This document shows positions 11,441 through 26,100 of a stretch of DNA of 64,000 nt, piece after piece. Origin of the DNA: Tigriopus japonicus (lineage: Eukaryota > Arthropoda > Copepoda > Harpacticoida > Harpacticidae); assembly GCA_010645155.1 (NCBI GenBank), contig CM021315.1:2878643-2942642 (forward strand), read 5' to 3'. A program made the position numbers and the translations under genes. Below the pieces are notes generated by a model. That model was not told where the DNA came from, made no database searches, and was given only the letters and a program-made list of their open reading frames with translations. Positions within the stretch are counted from its first letter, which is position 1. Each line of letters opens with the position of its first letter.

Positions 11441-14400
11441 GGTGGCTCTTTCTCGGGATTTTCCTCGGCCTTTTTGCCCATATCAAGTCAGTCAGGGCCC
11501 GTCGCTCAACGTAAAAATGTACACAGAGTGTACATATACTGCATATAGTAACTATACCATACATACATGCATACAAACAGGCATACAGGCATACGATGAT
11601 TTCTTCAACCCTACTTTAAGTCGTCAGCTCAAAGGCAAGAAAGAGTCCGGTTCTGTACGCACTCTTCTCTCCGAGTTTAGCGTGCTCGGGTTCCCTCCTA
11701 CACGTGTGCTCAGCTCTCTTGTTCCCTACTGGTAACAGTAGTCCTACGTCCGTATGCCAATGGGAAAGACGAGTGAGAACAACCAACAAACCGAGCACGA
11801 GAAAGGATCCCAACAGCGGGAACGGCTCACTCACTCACTGACATGGACTTCTATGAACAGGAGGAAAGAGCCCCAATTCGTCGTTGCTTTCGATTTTGAG
11901 AGGGAGAAAAGAAAGAGAACTGAAGGAGAGAAAAGTGAGGGAGAGAGAGAGAGAGACATGCCTTCCTTTCATCCCTCTTTCCTTTTTCGGCGCGGTTTGA
12001 GTTGGTTCGTTAGCTAGTAAGTAAGCCAGTTGAATTCTGTGTCTGTCCTTCAGTCGCATTGACTAACAAAAGGCGGAAGGTCATACTGAGAAACGGGGCG
12101 ACCAAACCAAAGCACAAGCGCTCACAACACATTCACTTCAAACACGTTGGTGTCATTGTTGCATCCACACCCACTCTGTCACATACAAAAAAATAACAGA
12201 CACGCTTGAAGAACCATTGGTGCTATTATTGTTATCATTATCATTAGTTTGATTTCGGAGATCAGAAGCTCGAATGTTTCCCGAGGATGCCTTGAGACAG
12301 GACAGAGAGCATTTCATCCGCTCTTTAAGAGTGTCTTCTAAGTGAGACCGTCCCTACAAAGTGGACTAGTGAAATAACTAGATCAGCCTTAGCCCGAGTG
12401 AACCAACCGTTAGTCCATTAAAGTGTGTCCATGCATGGTAAGTCAACCATGTTAAACAAGCTCTAAAAGCCGGCTCGTCAAAGAGAAGGAAAGAAAACTT
12501 TGGGACTCGGAAATGGCGAGGCTGACCTTCTTTTTTATCCAAGTGCATTGGCTAACATTTCTAATGCACCCATTTGGGGTTCTGAGATTGATCATTTCCG
12601 TCGTTGTTTTTTTCGCAATTCAACTCATCTTTGATATTGCATCGTTGCGCTTACTTGCGCCCTTTCATTTCATTAGGGAAAAGGAAGTGCGTGTTGGTAT
12701 ATCATTGAACTGAACTATTGGAAATAGTTGACATACCTAATCAGTCCCGGAATTCCATCAATCTACGCCCTCCCGGTAATTTTGGTGCGTTGAAAGGACC
12801 CTTATTCAGGCTCTCGAGCTCTGCTTTTTCTTTTTCGGTCTCCTGCTAGAAAAGTTGAAGTATCGTCGGAACTAGTATGTAGCACTTGTACATAGCACCA
12901 ACCTTTGAATCATCGTCGGCAAGTTACTTTGGAAATGGAATTTTGGACGACTCTTCTCTTTCTCGCTTGATTGGAACTCGGATTTTCGAACAGCTTTGCA
13001 GTGACTGGTTGGTTGGTTGGCTGGCTGGGTGGTGAGTTGGTTGCTTGCTTGCTTGGCTGACGGTGCTCTAACGGAGGCGATTGGCACACATAAAATCCCG
13101 TTCAAGCGGATCAATTTTGGGGTTCCGGTAAAAAAGGAATCACAATTACATTCCCTCTTGCTATGGGAAATTTTGAATGGGATTGAGGCGACGTTTTTAG
13201 ATTTAGGGGCACGTTTTTGAAATTTCTGGTTCTCAACTAGACAATGTTCTTCGTCATTCTGACAGCTCACATAAAAGAAATTGTGGAGACTTTCCGCGAA
13301 GCACATGTTTTTTACAATGCAAACTTTATTCCATGTCCCACAAAAAACTCGCTCCTGGCCAACTTGTCCTGTTCTTGGACCCAAGAAAGAAAAAAAAGAG
13401 TGAGAGGTAGACCCTGGCCCTCGGTTACCTTGGAACCACTTCATAATACGATACTATATGCCCAAGGCTGCCAGGCTACTACATGTATGATGAAACTCGA
13501 AAAAACGAGTTCATTCGCATGCCGACCCAGAGTTCACCCCGACAGATTTGAGATTTTCAAATGAGAGCTCTAGGCTAACCAATAACTAGACAGGCCAAGC
13601 AATGCGTTCACACCCCCCTTGGGAGAATGAAATGGACGCTCGAACCACGTGTGACAGAGCCCACAGGCCAAGTAGCGTCAAAAATTCAAATTCGCATCAA
13701 ATATTGGTGTATTATGGTGACAAATGATGGTAATATTCCACCATCACATTCCATCAAAACACAAATTCAGTTAGAGTAAAAACGGAAGCATATGGCCGCT
13801 TGGTTTTAATATGAAAATAGATATTTTCATGTAAAATATTTTCAACGTTTCTACAGACGTTTGTTGTGCAGCAAACAAAATGGCATTCAAATCCGGGTCT
13901 CATCTTCACACTGCGTTTCATTTCAACGAGTGTTTAAGTATGCTCTAAATCAAGGATGACTCAACGAAGGATGTATTACAGAATACCACTGACGGCCTAG
14001 TTATTACAATGAAAAATCAACGGAACAACCTCTCCTTTTAGCACAATAACAGGCTGTAAGCCGTATTTCTGTAATTCGTCCTGAGAAATTAGGATCTCCT
14101 TGTTTTCTCCAGATTTTCCAACAAATTCCAAAATCAATAGATGTATAGTTAACAAAAATTTATAGCGACCTGATTATTCTCTTTGTAATAATTCAAAGTT
14201 GTTTCCAATATTATTGGCCAAAAACGGGCCCAAGGGGATTTTCAAAATCTTTTAGCCATTTTGAACACTTTGCTCTCTGGGTAAGCATTGTAAAGTTCAA
14301 GTTTTGGATTCGTGAACTTGCTTATCGCTTGATTCCATCTCCAGGCTTCATTTGAAGGGTCTCGCACCCACCATGCGTGACCCATTAATAGCTGATGCAC

Positions 14401-15419
14401 CTAATACATTGGTTGAAAATGGAACCTTGAAATTTGAATGGAAACCCAACGATGTTGATTGTGTTGAGATAGTTTTACTTCAATATTTCTAGCAATACCT
14501 GTTGTGTTGATGTGGTTCATCCATTTAATCGGTCTCTATGTTTGAATTATTTTTTGCTTTTTTTCCAAAACCAAAACGAATATTTAATAAAATATTCCTA
14601 TAATTCCAAAACCACAAAAACTTAATTTTCCAACGACCAAGGGAAGGAGTTCAAGGGTGTTTCAAATGCTTTAAACCCCCAATTTAGTTAGGACCTTCAA
14701 TCCCAATGTTAAATGTTCCCAAAAAAATGATCTTGAAAGAAACTGATAGAATAGAATGGTTTCGTATATCCTATGAAATCGTTCCATTAAATGAAAAGGT
14801 GAAAAACAACTTTTGAAGAGGTTTGCGCAACTCTATCTTCCAGAAATGATGTCAAAACTACTAAGACGTCAAACTTGAGGAAAAAGTTGTTCGAAAAGGG
14901 CTCTAGCTTTCAAAAAGTATTCATTGTTCTTTGAATACAGGTGGTACAAATTTGTAATAAGCCTTCAAAATAGGTCAGATGCGGCCTACGTTACATACGC
15001 AAAGAATGCTCGCAAGTGGGAATAATAAGTTGCGCTATCTAATTCACTTGGCTTGCGGATTCCAAAAAAGACTTCCAGAATCGAACTGGATCATTACGAT
15101 TTAGTTGTAATTCATTATTATTGAACTGTGGGAGCGAAACCGTCCAGATGCTCTTTCCATTTACACACACACATGGCACACGCCCTATCTAAGGCCATTA
15201 CAAGTACTGTATGAAAAATGCATAAAACATTCCTCTATGCCATGATCTTTGTCTTTAAACTACAAAAAATTGTTGTATTCAGACTTCGATGCTTCGATTT
15301 TTGTGCGCTAGTGTGTTCAAAATTTCAAACAGCTTCTAATTCTGAATTCGAATCTTTCACGCTAACGGTTAAGATCAATCAAGTTCATAATGTTTATTGC
15401 GATAGTCTTTAACATTGGA

Positions 15420-15690
15420 CCATGTTTGCGTTGATGAAAATTAAGGTGGAATTTTAGGTTGTGTTTTGGCTGCCATTCGAGGTGTCGTGTCCACTCTTCC
15501 CATCTCATTCCCGTCGTTTTGTTCCATTTGGCTGTCGTATTCCTTGATCTCGGTCGAGTTCCGCCATCTGTGGTCAGTGAAAAAGGGCTTATCCTTCAGA
15601 GATAAGTCAGGGAGGAGAATTGAACCGACGACCTATATCACACCAAGAATGTGCCTTATTCACTTGACCACTTCTCCCTTTTTGAGAACA
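15420..15690 (-). mobile_element. candidate tRNA-headed SINE or tRNA pseudogene
   Basis: On the minus strand from about 15680, an A-box-like TGGTCAAGTGA is followed about 45 bases later by a B-box-like GGTTCAATTCT, the spacing of an internal RNA polymerase III promoter. A 7-base anticodon-like loop is visible. The T stem does not pair properly, so this is not a functional tRNA. The roughly 180 bases downstream are unique here. It could be a tRNA-derived SINE or a decayed tRNA copy. Confidence 0.4.
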
Positions 15691-17199
15691 GGAGATAGTT
15701 ACTTCTAAGCATCTGCATAAAGTTTTATAAGATAAGATTTCGACATCAAAAAGTTTTATTCTGTTTCTGAAGATTACGTAAAAGGATTACAGACGCAATA
15801 GAAGTTTCAGTTGATGGTCAATCCTTAGGTCTTGCAAGGCTGATTTGCTCTTTTCCGGGCTTCTCCTTTTTTCAAAAAAAATAGCTTTTTAAGTAGGTGT
15901 TTCCTGGTCTCGGATCCTTCAACTGCCTTGTTGGTCAACTCGATCGATAGTTGACGAAGATTTTAAAATGAAAGCCAATAAATTCACTTCGAGCGCAAAC
16001 CCTAGGCCTAGTTTTTTCAGTATTCTTAGAAACTTTTAGTGGCAAGTTTAAGTACAAGTCGTCAAAAAGCGAATCTTATTTGTTGGAAAACGATGTACAA
16101 GCACTCCTTCACTTTTCGATTCAGAAAAATACATTTTGACCATAAGCTGTCATCTCAATCCATGGCTGATGGAGTACTCTCATCGGATTGTTTTTTTAAA
16201 GAAATGGAGGTGCTAGTTTGAATCAAAATAAAACGCAAAAAAAGAAATTCAAAGACGTCATTGGAAGTGAAATTGTGTTCTCACAATCAAAGAGTTAGTT
16301 CCATCAGGTAAATCTAAACTGGTATTCCTTCCCACTTAGTCTTCCGGATGAGATTCGTGCGCCCAATTAGTTTGCTTGAGAGCCCTTGCAAACGAATTTC
16401 TTCTACCCCGAACGTAAGAAAGATGCCGCGGGCAAAGACTGATGATAATTCATGCGTCCCTTGAGTGCCTTGACCCGACCCAGCCCTTAGGCGTCCACAG
16501 ATTTTCTTTTGCTGGCAACAAATTCAGGGTGAAAGCCTTTTATATACGTAGAGTACTAGAATGCAGGGAGTACATACGAATGTAGAACTTGAGTTGTGGA
16601 TACGTACACCACTCAACGCACACGTGGGAATTGTAATCCACAACTGTCCTATTCATTACTCCAAAAAGACGGAACTTGGGCCAACTGGTGGGTGATATAA
16701 ATGGAACACATTTATTTCATATGTAGTGAGACTTTGTAAAGTAGGTTAGCACTAGTTTAATACGTATACCTGGTACTCGGGTCACAAATCATGTTTGAGT
16801 GCAGATAAGAATACATACAAAGTAAGGAAACCAAATTTCAGAACATCATCGCGAATTGTTATCATGTACCTTTAAGTGTATCCTTTTGACTGGATGTTAA
16901 CAAAACCGAACATACTTGGACAGATCTCTTAGTTGGCGTGATGTTCACTTTTTTCTTGAGATATATTTTTATTTTTTATTTTCTATCATTACTATTGATT
17001 CAATGATCCTAATGACGGTCCTGAATTTGTCCTTCTATTGTAGAATGTCAACGTTGGTGTGTGTGAATTCTTGGATGACTCGATTGGTGAGGGAAACAAA
17101 AAGGCAAATGCTGCTCCACCGTAATCTTGTCTCCCAGGGTCAGTCTCCGTTGACAAGCGCATCCAAGCTCGAGAACAGAGCGATTTGAGGCACACAAGC

Positions 17200-20100
17200 A
17201 TGAAAAGAAGTCATCCATCATCAAGCATGGTGGGATCTCTCACCAAAGTTTGGCACTTCATCTTGGGAATAATGATGGTTTTGATGATTCTCCATGATGC
17301 CACCACGGAGAGGTTAGTCTCATCACCACAACAAACGACGGATCCATTTGATGGCTCTCAAGAAAATTCCGAAGAGGAGACAGGCAAGTGCTCGATTGAT
17401 TGTTTTATTTTCAAGCCCCTCACAATTAATTGTGACTAATGTGACACCAATAACTAAAAGGAATTATTCCACCAGTTTTCATGAAAATAGACTAACGCTA
17501 TTCACTATTGATTGAGTTGACTTGGGTCCAGTATGATGTTCATATTTTTCAGCTTTATTCAACCCTAAGTCAATCTCTTACGATCACTTAATGTAATTTA
17601 ACTCATGAATTGTTCACCGTTCAGGTGCGAGTGCATCCCACAACTTTCTTGGGCACTGTGCAACGGATGTTTGTATTACGGTACGCCCGTGAATGGATGC
17701 AAACCCGCAATCCCTTCCCATGTTGGGTCTAAATCAGTGAAATAGAGAGAGCTTTGTGATTGATATAAAGCTTTTTCACGAACGAAAATGTGCAAAATTC
17801 CTACGTCCGACCCACCAAAGCAAAATAATAATCTTTATTGCGTGTTTTTTTTTAAACATTGGATTTACAGTGTCAATATTCATCCTTGGTTTGTGAGTTT
17901 TTTTGTTCAATTGAATGTACTTAGAGGGGCCCATTCTGGGTTCAGGTCGGATACAATCGGATAAAATACAGAGGATATGATCACTTGATGTGTGGACTTG
18001 TACCAATTTTCCATCGGCATCGATAGGATGGCAGTAAGAGTTTGGCTTTAGAGGGTGTGTACATACACTTTGGGGGATTCTGTGAAATCGCAAAGGGAGA
18101 TCGTGACCGCAATAATTCAAAGGCGAAAGGTGTAAGGAGCAGACAATAGAGCCTCACAAGTTTAGACTGCGACCTAGCGAATTGAACATCACAAATCTTA
18201 GCGTAAAAAGGTCTCGAGGGAAGCACATTCTGCTGGCGATTGGACGGTACAAAGTGTATATTGTATACGTACTCTGTGAAGTAGCTAGGTGCTCTCTCTT
18301 TCTCATCAATATTCCATTACTGCGTTCCATTCATAACCAGAAGAGCATGACCGCAGAGGACGGCAGAGACGATATAACAAACGAGACTTGATACATAACT
18401 GCAAAATATATTCGAATTACATAGGAGTCGGCACGTTTTGAAGCACTACTTGCTGCATGCACGCACGCACATTTCAGGCATCATGGGCATAATTAATCGG
18501 AAGGGCAAAAATTTGCAGCAGGTTGTAGCTAGGTTCTCTTGCCTGTGGAAAGCATTCAAAATAGACTGGAATCATGGCGTGGAATCCGATTAGTTTGCTG
18601 CATTCCCGTCTATGTCCGTTCAGTCATTCGGCTAGCTAAGCGAGGCTAGCCACAGAAGAACGGTGAGGATTGTGGGCACCATTTTCTGTAGGAATGAAGA
18701 TGCTCTCTACCTAGGGACCTCATTGTTCGGAAAAGTGGGCTTTGTAAGGCAAAAAGCTCATGCAGCGAGAGGGCTCCACAATAAATCCAATTCTCTTATC
18801 AGCGACGTGTGAGATTTCGGTTCACTTCATTATTGGAAAGGAGAGCATAACTTTTTGTCCTCTTACTTTTAGTAAATTTGTAAAACCAAGAAGCACTGAA
18901 AAGTTGACGTGAAATTCAGTGGCTCTTGGTAAAACGTACCGGTCAATAAAAAAGAGTCAAGTTTTGTGTGCTCTCACTGAGAACATAAGAGAGCAATATC
19001 AATTATCCGCGACCTCAAAAGGATTATTTGCCATATAAACCAAGTACCAAGTTTTCTTCAGTTTAAAACGATTGCATTCAATATATACGTGTGGGAATTT
19101 ATACCCACTACACCAACCACAAGAAGACGGTCAAATGCCATTAAAGCCACGTGAAACATTTAGCAAAACAATCTGCTGTGTTCGATTTCGAAAGTCCATT
19201 CATTACTGGATGAGGTAAAATACGACCCAATGATTGGGAAAACTTCTTCTAAAATAACTAGTAGAAACCATTACGGAGAGTCATGCGATCGACAAAATTC
19301 TCAGTTGCAGATGGGTGGATAGATATAAGAGGTTCTCAGACCGTTTTTTGCTTTGCCGATGCATCCCATTACCGCTCTGACCATAACTCTTCTTTTTTGT
19401 TTGCTCCAATAGTTTCTGAAACTGTCATCGGTGTGATTGGTTACCGAACCGAATTGGAATGCGACATCCAACCCACGGCCATTAATGATCAGCTCCTTCT
19501 GGTTTTGTGGTACAAGGACGGTCACAACTCTCCGATTTACACGTGAGTCGTAACTCGTAACAGAAGGTCAACCCTCTCCTTTGAAGTTCAAGTGGAAGAA
19601 TCCCAACATGAGTTGGAATTGAAGGGGAGTTCGTGTGGGTAACTTAATTTTTTGTGCCAACCTAAGCCAAAGCTAAAGAGAAGGGGCAAGGAAGGGGGAA
19701 GTAGACAGGCGGCTAGGCAGGCAGGGACCAGTTAGAAGCGAGCTAGCAAGCCAGTGAGCCAAGAATTTGGCACTCCATCTTCTTTCGCTTGCAAGAATTT
19801 GAGCTGATTTTCAAGTCAAGGATCAAAGGATCGGCTTTAGGCTCTCTTGGGGGGAGGGGGGGGGGGCATGTATGCATATGGAATGCCTCACCTTCAACCT
19901 ACCGGGTACCTCAGTCATCAAGGCTGGAGACTCGATCCACCATGCTGTTGGCTCGCATATTTTCTTTAGTATGTAGGTAAGAACGTTCAACACACACTGA
20001 ACGGGGTTCTTTTTTGCTCTCCTCTGGTGCAGATATGACGCTCGTGGGGCTTCTTCACTGAGTAGGGCTACTCATTATTCTGACGAGAAGGTGTTTGGAA

Positions 20101-23100
20101 ATCGTGCTGTTTTGAAGGTCCCTCCCGGCGGAGGGATTTCAGGCCACAAAGTCCTTGATCCCGTGGAGGGGCTCATGGCCAAGCTTGTGGTGCAAGAACT
20201 AAGATTGGAAGACGAGGGAGTTTACAAGTGTCGAACGGATTTCAAGAAATCGCCCACTAAAAACTACAGAATGACCTTAAACATCATGGGTAAGTGAATG
20301 CAGAAATGAATAATGTTATTTGATATTCTGGCAAGTTAACACCTATTCTTTGGATGTCAGTTCCTCCTATGAAGCCAGTGATCAACGACAAGAACGGGCG
20401 CAAGCTCACCACGAAGCTTGGACCATTCAAGTTGGGCGAAGAGGTTGTTGCCACTTGCACCACATGGGGCGGTAAATATGAACTCATTACTTACTCTGTC
20501 TTCAACTGAGATTGTAACTTAATTTGTGGAGATTGAGCGTCTAGGGCCGTAACCACAATTCATCAGTCTTTCGTGGATGACGGCTGCTAACCATGCTGCC
20601 TGTACGAACATTAGAAGTCTTGATCCACCTCTTTGTCCCGAGCTAGTGAATGGCTGACACACACGGGCAATAATAAATGGTCAACGTCAATATATTAATG
20701 CCTAAACGTTTATGGATCAACAAAGAACAAGCCAACTTCATTGAACCTCACTCGTTTGGTTGCCTTCATTCTTGACCTCTTCATTTTTCAATCTATTTCC
20801 TTGAAACATCATTTCAAGCCCCATTTGGGCTTCAAATTGAAAGGATATTTGAAACGAGAATATACTTCCATCGCCGGATGGGTGGATGGTTGAAAGGCAG
20901 AGGCTCTTACGCGTACACGAACCAAGCCAACCACCCAATTCACTTGCACGCACACTCCCACACTCCCATGTTCACGTACTTCTCTCTCCTCAAAGGTTCA
21001 CTCTTCGCTCTTTCCTCTTCTTCTGCTTTTCCGGGACGAAGAGTCTCCAAATTTCTTGTGCCTCCATCCTGTTCCGTGACCTGATGCATTTATTGACAAT
21101 GATCGGGAAGCAAGCCAGAATTTAAGCAGGCAAGCACGCACGCCTAACGACAAGGTTTCCAAGACCAAAAAGGACAGGAAATTTAGATTTGGGGTCCTTT
21201 GCATGCCTCTTTGGCCTTTATGGGCCATGAGTACAGAAATTCATTGCTGCTTTCCGCTCTGCCCACACACACCCCCCATTAACCAAGAAGGTTCCCGCCA
21301 GATCTTCCGCGTAGTTTCGTCGTTTTGGATCTTGGCGTCTCCCCGTTTCCCATCTTCTCTTTTTCTTTCTTCTTGATTCGCCGTTTGGCCACGGCAATCA
21401 GCTAGATGGAAGCGGCGAAACGTCTTATCCCGTTCAAACTTTAACCGTTGGGAAAGTCTGCTTGTACTTGTTTTTGTCTTGGCGGCTTTTATTGTTGTTA
21501 TGTAAACCCTGGCCACTCGTTCTTTGGTCAATATCAAAGAAAAAGTCAAGCGTTCTGTTCTTCCTGTCATGAACCAAACAATGTCTGATTACTTCAACAA
21601 GACTTGAGCGGGAATAGTTTCAAGTGGCCAGGGGAAAATAGTCCGAAGGTAATTGAGCTGCCTGCTTGCCTACTTACTACCGTGCAAATGGGTGATCAAA
21701 AGAATGAGAAGGAGCAAAATCCCCGAGCTCGAGATTCGGTGGCGCTTTTTGTCCGTGGACCTCAGTTCGTGGCAAGATATATATGTATGTCAATGTGCAT
21801 GTGGGCAAGATAAAAGAAAAGCAAAAAGGGAAAGAGGACGAGAGCAAGAAAGGAATGAAGGAAGGAAAGAAAGAGAAGCGAAAAGGTCCAGAAGGTCGAT
21901 GCAATGCATCTAGTGGTAAAAGTCGAACCTTGAGAAGCCACTCATCTATCTTCATACATTAGAGTCTGCACAACCACACATGCCACCGTCCGTCCGGAGT
22001 GCAAGCAGTCAGTCAGTCAACCAGTCAACCAATGTGGGCTAGTTAGGAGCGAATCTACCATAGAATTGGCCTCAGCCCTCGATATCTCTGAAGAGTCAAT
22101 GGAAAACAGCCAACCAACCTGATTCTTTGCCTGGCACGTCCACCTTCACATATTGAGCACTAATGTATTAATCTCACGAGCCGTGACCGATTTGCAGTTT
22201 CTGAAAGTCGTGTTAGTCTCGAAGAGAAATGACATGTCATTGCCCAAAAGTGTAAAAACACATTGGCACATTCTAAAATCTTGATCGTAATCGCAACAAA
22301 ATCACCTCCACTCATTCCTGGGTGTTCTTGACATAGCCAAATCATCGTAATGATTCCAAATACATGTTAAATCAAATGACAGCTATGCCTTTTGGGCTTT
22401 TTTTATATTTCTTTTGGGATTTCCTTAAAGCTTTTCAAGATGTGATTATGCATAGACCTCGCTACTGCTGGACTGAGATGGTAGCTTCAAAATTTGTCAT
22501 CTTTGCTCCCATTCAAGAGAATATCTTATATTTTACAGGAACTTTGGGTTATGTAACAAGAAATTCGTCTACCAATTTTTAGTTTAATCGAACAACGGAG
22601 TCAAAAGTTATGCTTCTTTGAAGTTCAGGCAAGCGTGGGCGGAAAATGAGCTCGTCCTACCTTTGTTGCAAGAAGATCTTTCAACAAGAGGTAGCATGAG
22701 CTCATTTTCCGCCTTTGTTTGCCTGGATTTAAAAGGCGTATAACTTTTGACTCCGTTGTTTGATTGAGCTGAAAATTGGTGTAGAAACTCCTTGTTACAT
22801 AAACCACAGCTCCTGTAAAATATAAAATATTCCCTTGAATGGGAGCAAAGACGATTAATTTTGAATCTACCATCTCAGTCTTGGTCTTTGGCTGGTATTA
22901 TCAAGGTTGTGTTGGATTGATAAGTGCCGATGACTCTGTCGGTCAAGGTCTTGCAAAATAACAGATCTCAACTTTGGTGTAGTTACTTGTATATAATTAT
23001 GTAAACAAATTAAAGAACCCTTTCTCAATTTATAAAAGCCAAAAAGACATACTTGCTAATGGCATTTTCAGCTTCTAACTACAACACAAATATTTGCTTT

Positions 23101-26100
23101 AGAAAGGAAATTTTTGAAATGTCTTTCCCCAATAATTTGTTTTTCTTCCAATATTCGTTTAAAGAGTTCCCAGAGGAAGCCAAAGTAACTCCTGCCATAT
23201 AGAGAAGAAATGAGCAAGTCCTGTCCATAAATAATCTATTAAGTTAGCCCAAGGTTAGGAGGGAGATGTTATTTCTTCAAGGATGTGCTCTTGTTCTACT
23301 GTAGGCTGCCGTTCTTTCATTTTTCTTACAAGGGAAGAAGCTGGGGTCTCTTTGAGGTTCCAAAACGCCAAAAAAAAGATTTATCAATCAGTCTTTGAGT
23401 GTCGGTCCAAATTCTCATTGCTCAATAGCCTATTTCGAATTAACTTGTCCGATTGTTTCTCTCAAGCGCAGAAATAATTTATCTGGATTGTTTGCCTACT
23501 TTGTTCCAGTCATGAATCTTGACTTTCCTCGGATTTAGGTCTCCGTAAAGCTGATAACTGACGTTACTGAAGTAGCTCCAAATCCAAGAACACATTGTTT
23601 TCCATTGTTATCCACAAATGTTGTGGCAACTTAATGCTCTTGATACGATCAGGGGGAAGCAATCAAAACCAACAAACAAATAAGGAGAATAAGACCATTT
23701 GAAAAGGGGCTTGAAATCATGTTTCAACATGTGATAGTAAGAGTCAAATGTATTAGGATATTAAAAGTTACGACCATAATGGCACAGAAGAGTAGATGAG
23801 CCACACAGTGGGAAAGTTGCAAAGCTTTGCCATTACCTACTTGCCTCTGGTCGTCATATTTCAGTTCAAGGCCTCAACTATTTGACCCAGCAGATTTCTA
23901 AGGCTTCGTTGTTCTTTCCCTGGAGAATAAATTGAGTTGATGTTGCGTCTAGGTTTTCGTTGAGCATGGCAATGTACAGTACAGAAACATTATTAATATT
24001 GCCATTTGTAGTACAAAATGTGTGTGGCGGTGGCGATGGTGGTGATGGCGAAAGTGCGCACTAAGCCTACAATCCCACGTTATCATTAAGGCATTGTTGA
24101 CATTTCCTCCTTCATATATCACTACTTTCTTTCTTTTTCCTTGGGTCTTTCTTTCATTCAGGGTCTCCATTTCCTCGGTTGACTTGGTGGCGCGAGCACA
24201 CACTCGTGGATGATTCGTACGAGGTGATCAATGGGAAAACTACCAACACGCTTCATCTCCACGGTGTCCAAAGAAACGACCACAATCAAGTATTTACTTG
24301 TCAAGCCGTTAATAACAATCAGAGCATTCCTGTGTCCACTTCACTCCGACTGGACATTCTTTGTAAGTTTCTAATGGAAACGGGCTACCTTTTCTCCAAT
24401 ATATTTCTTTTTCACACATTGCTACGGCTCCCCCGGGGTTTGGCTAGCCAATATTGATCCTTCGAACTCAAACAAATTTTGTCGTGTTCCAGTTCCACCT
24501 TTGACCATTAGCATATTGCGAGACCGTGAGCTGGCCTTCTCAGCCGGGCGAGAAGAGGCACTCCATTGCCAATGCAGAGGTAGGTCAAAGCAGAGGACCC
24601 ACAACACTGCTCGTCCTTAGTACTCTCTCCCCCTATTACTATCAAAATGATCGAATCATAACTCGCACTGTTTATCTATGTGTTTGTGTATGCGTGGACA
24701 GGGTCGCAACCAGCGCCCATTTTTCGATGGTTTGTGGGCGAGGTTGAGCTAGACTCGTCGGAACGAGGCATGACCATGAGCATCGAACTGGAAACAGCCA
24801 CCACGACAGCCATCCTCCACTACTTACCCAAAGCTGAACATCATGGGAAATACTTTTCGTGTAGAGCTACCAACGAATATTTTCCCGAACATCCAGTTGA
24901 AGTTGGATACATCATCAATGTCCAATGTAAGTTCTCACAATCAAACAAACTTTTGACTGGAACATGTTTTAGGTGACAAATGCTAAGAACACAAGCGCCT
25001 TGTTGTGCCTTTCAGATGTTCCTACGGCTGTGCTTTCATATGGACCTTCATTGAATCCCAAGAACATCAAAGAAGGCGATGACGTCTATTTCGAATGTCA
25101 TGTCAAATCGAATCCTCAAATCTACAGTGTAACATGGAGACACAACGTGAGCAAAACGATTTTAATATTTGAGAACGAATTTTGTGACTTTTCCAACACA
25201 GCAAATTCCGCCCTTGAGGAAGAAAATAACTTTCCTGAATTGAATAAGATGCCAAGAGATGGTAAAGTGTTCGAGATCTTGGAATGGAGCGTTGGAAAGG
25301 TCCGTTGAGATGAAGCTACTCTGTGCCCCCTGCACTTCACCAGTAAAGTGTCCTGAAGACCAAAAACAAATCTGTACAGCTGTTCTTCTCCATGTTCGTG
25401 GAACAAAAAATGGCTCTTTATTCTCTGACTCTTTCTCTCTCTCTCTCTCCTTCCCTCCGATCTCATGAGGTTGATTCATGGCGGGATCGAGACAAAAGCA
25501 CTCAAGGGCACTGTTGTTGTAATGTTCTCCCTCCGCCATTTGGCTACGTTGTGTTCACTAGATGCTAGTGTTCACTTACGAAAGAGAACGAGAGGAACGA
25601 TCGAATGTGCATGACCAAAAAAGCGAACGATCTGTCTCAAACATCTAGAAGTGAATAGACTTTGAATGAACTGATCAATGGCTGAATATCATATGTACTA
25701 ATTGTAAGGAAAGCTTACTATTCCAATATGAAGGGACGGGCAAAAAGAACCAATAAACATGAGCTTTTAGTTACCAAAAGTTGTAAAAAATACAAGCTGA
25801 AAATGAAGTATGAAAAAACGATTTTTTTTGGGGGGGGGGGGCGGATTTTTAATACCGCTACAAGGAATGGGATTTCCTGTAAAGAGAGTTAATGATTAAT
25901 ATAGTTTATAAAATTACCGTTCATATGAAATTTGATCTACCAATGAGTTACTGTTGGCAGATCTATACAACCCTTGTATAGTAGGTTGGTCCGGAATAGT
26001 TTTTAAAAATTTGTCCAATCCTGCTTTAAATGCTGTTAGAGGATCAGCTCCTACATATTCCCGACGAAGATTAATGGGAAACAAATTGAAAAATGAAGGA

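Larger units (their letters stand above)
7338..17040. other. long non-coding interval
   Basis: Nearly 10 kb with no exon chain I can support. Open frames here lack domain signatures, hydrophobic patterning or splice-phase support, and several overlap on both strands inside low-complexity DNA. It may hold 5' regulatory sequence or untranslated exons of the sidestep-family gene, and missing CUB exons of the upstream gene if they are very short. None could be identified. Confidence 0.5.

Noticed and set aside
15592..15690. Functional tRNA gene on the minus strand
   Set aside because: A- and B-box-like sequences exist, but the T stem and acceptor stem do not pair; kept only as a SINE or pseudogene candidate.
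17042..17199. Coding exon upstream of the sidestep start (acceptor TTCTATTGTAG at about 17042)
   Set aside because: The acceptor is plausible, but the frame that reaches the signal peptide is not open across it; it may be 5' untranslated sequence only.
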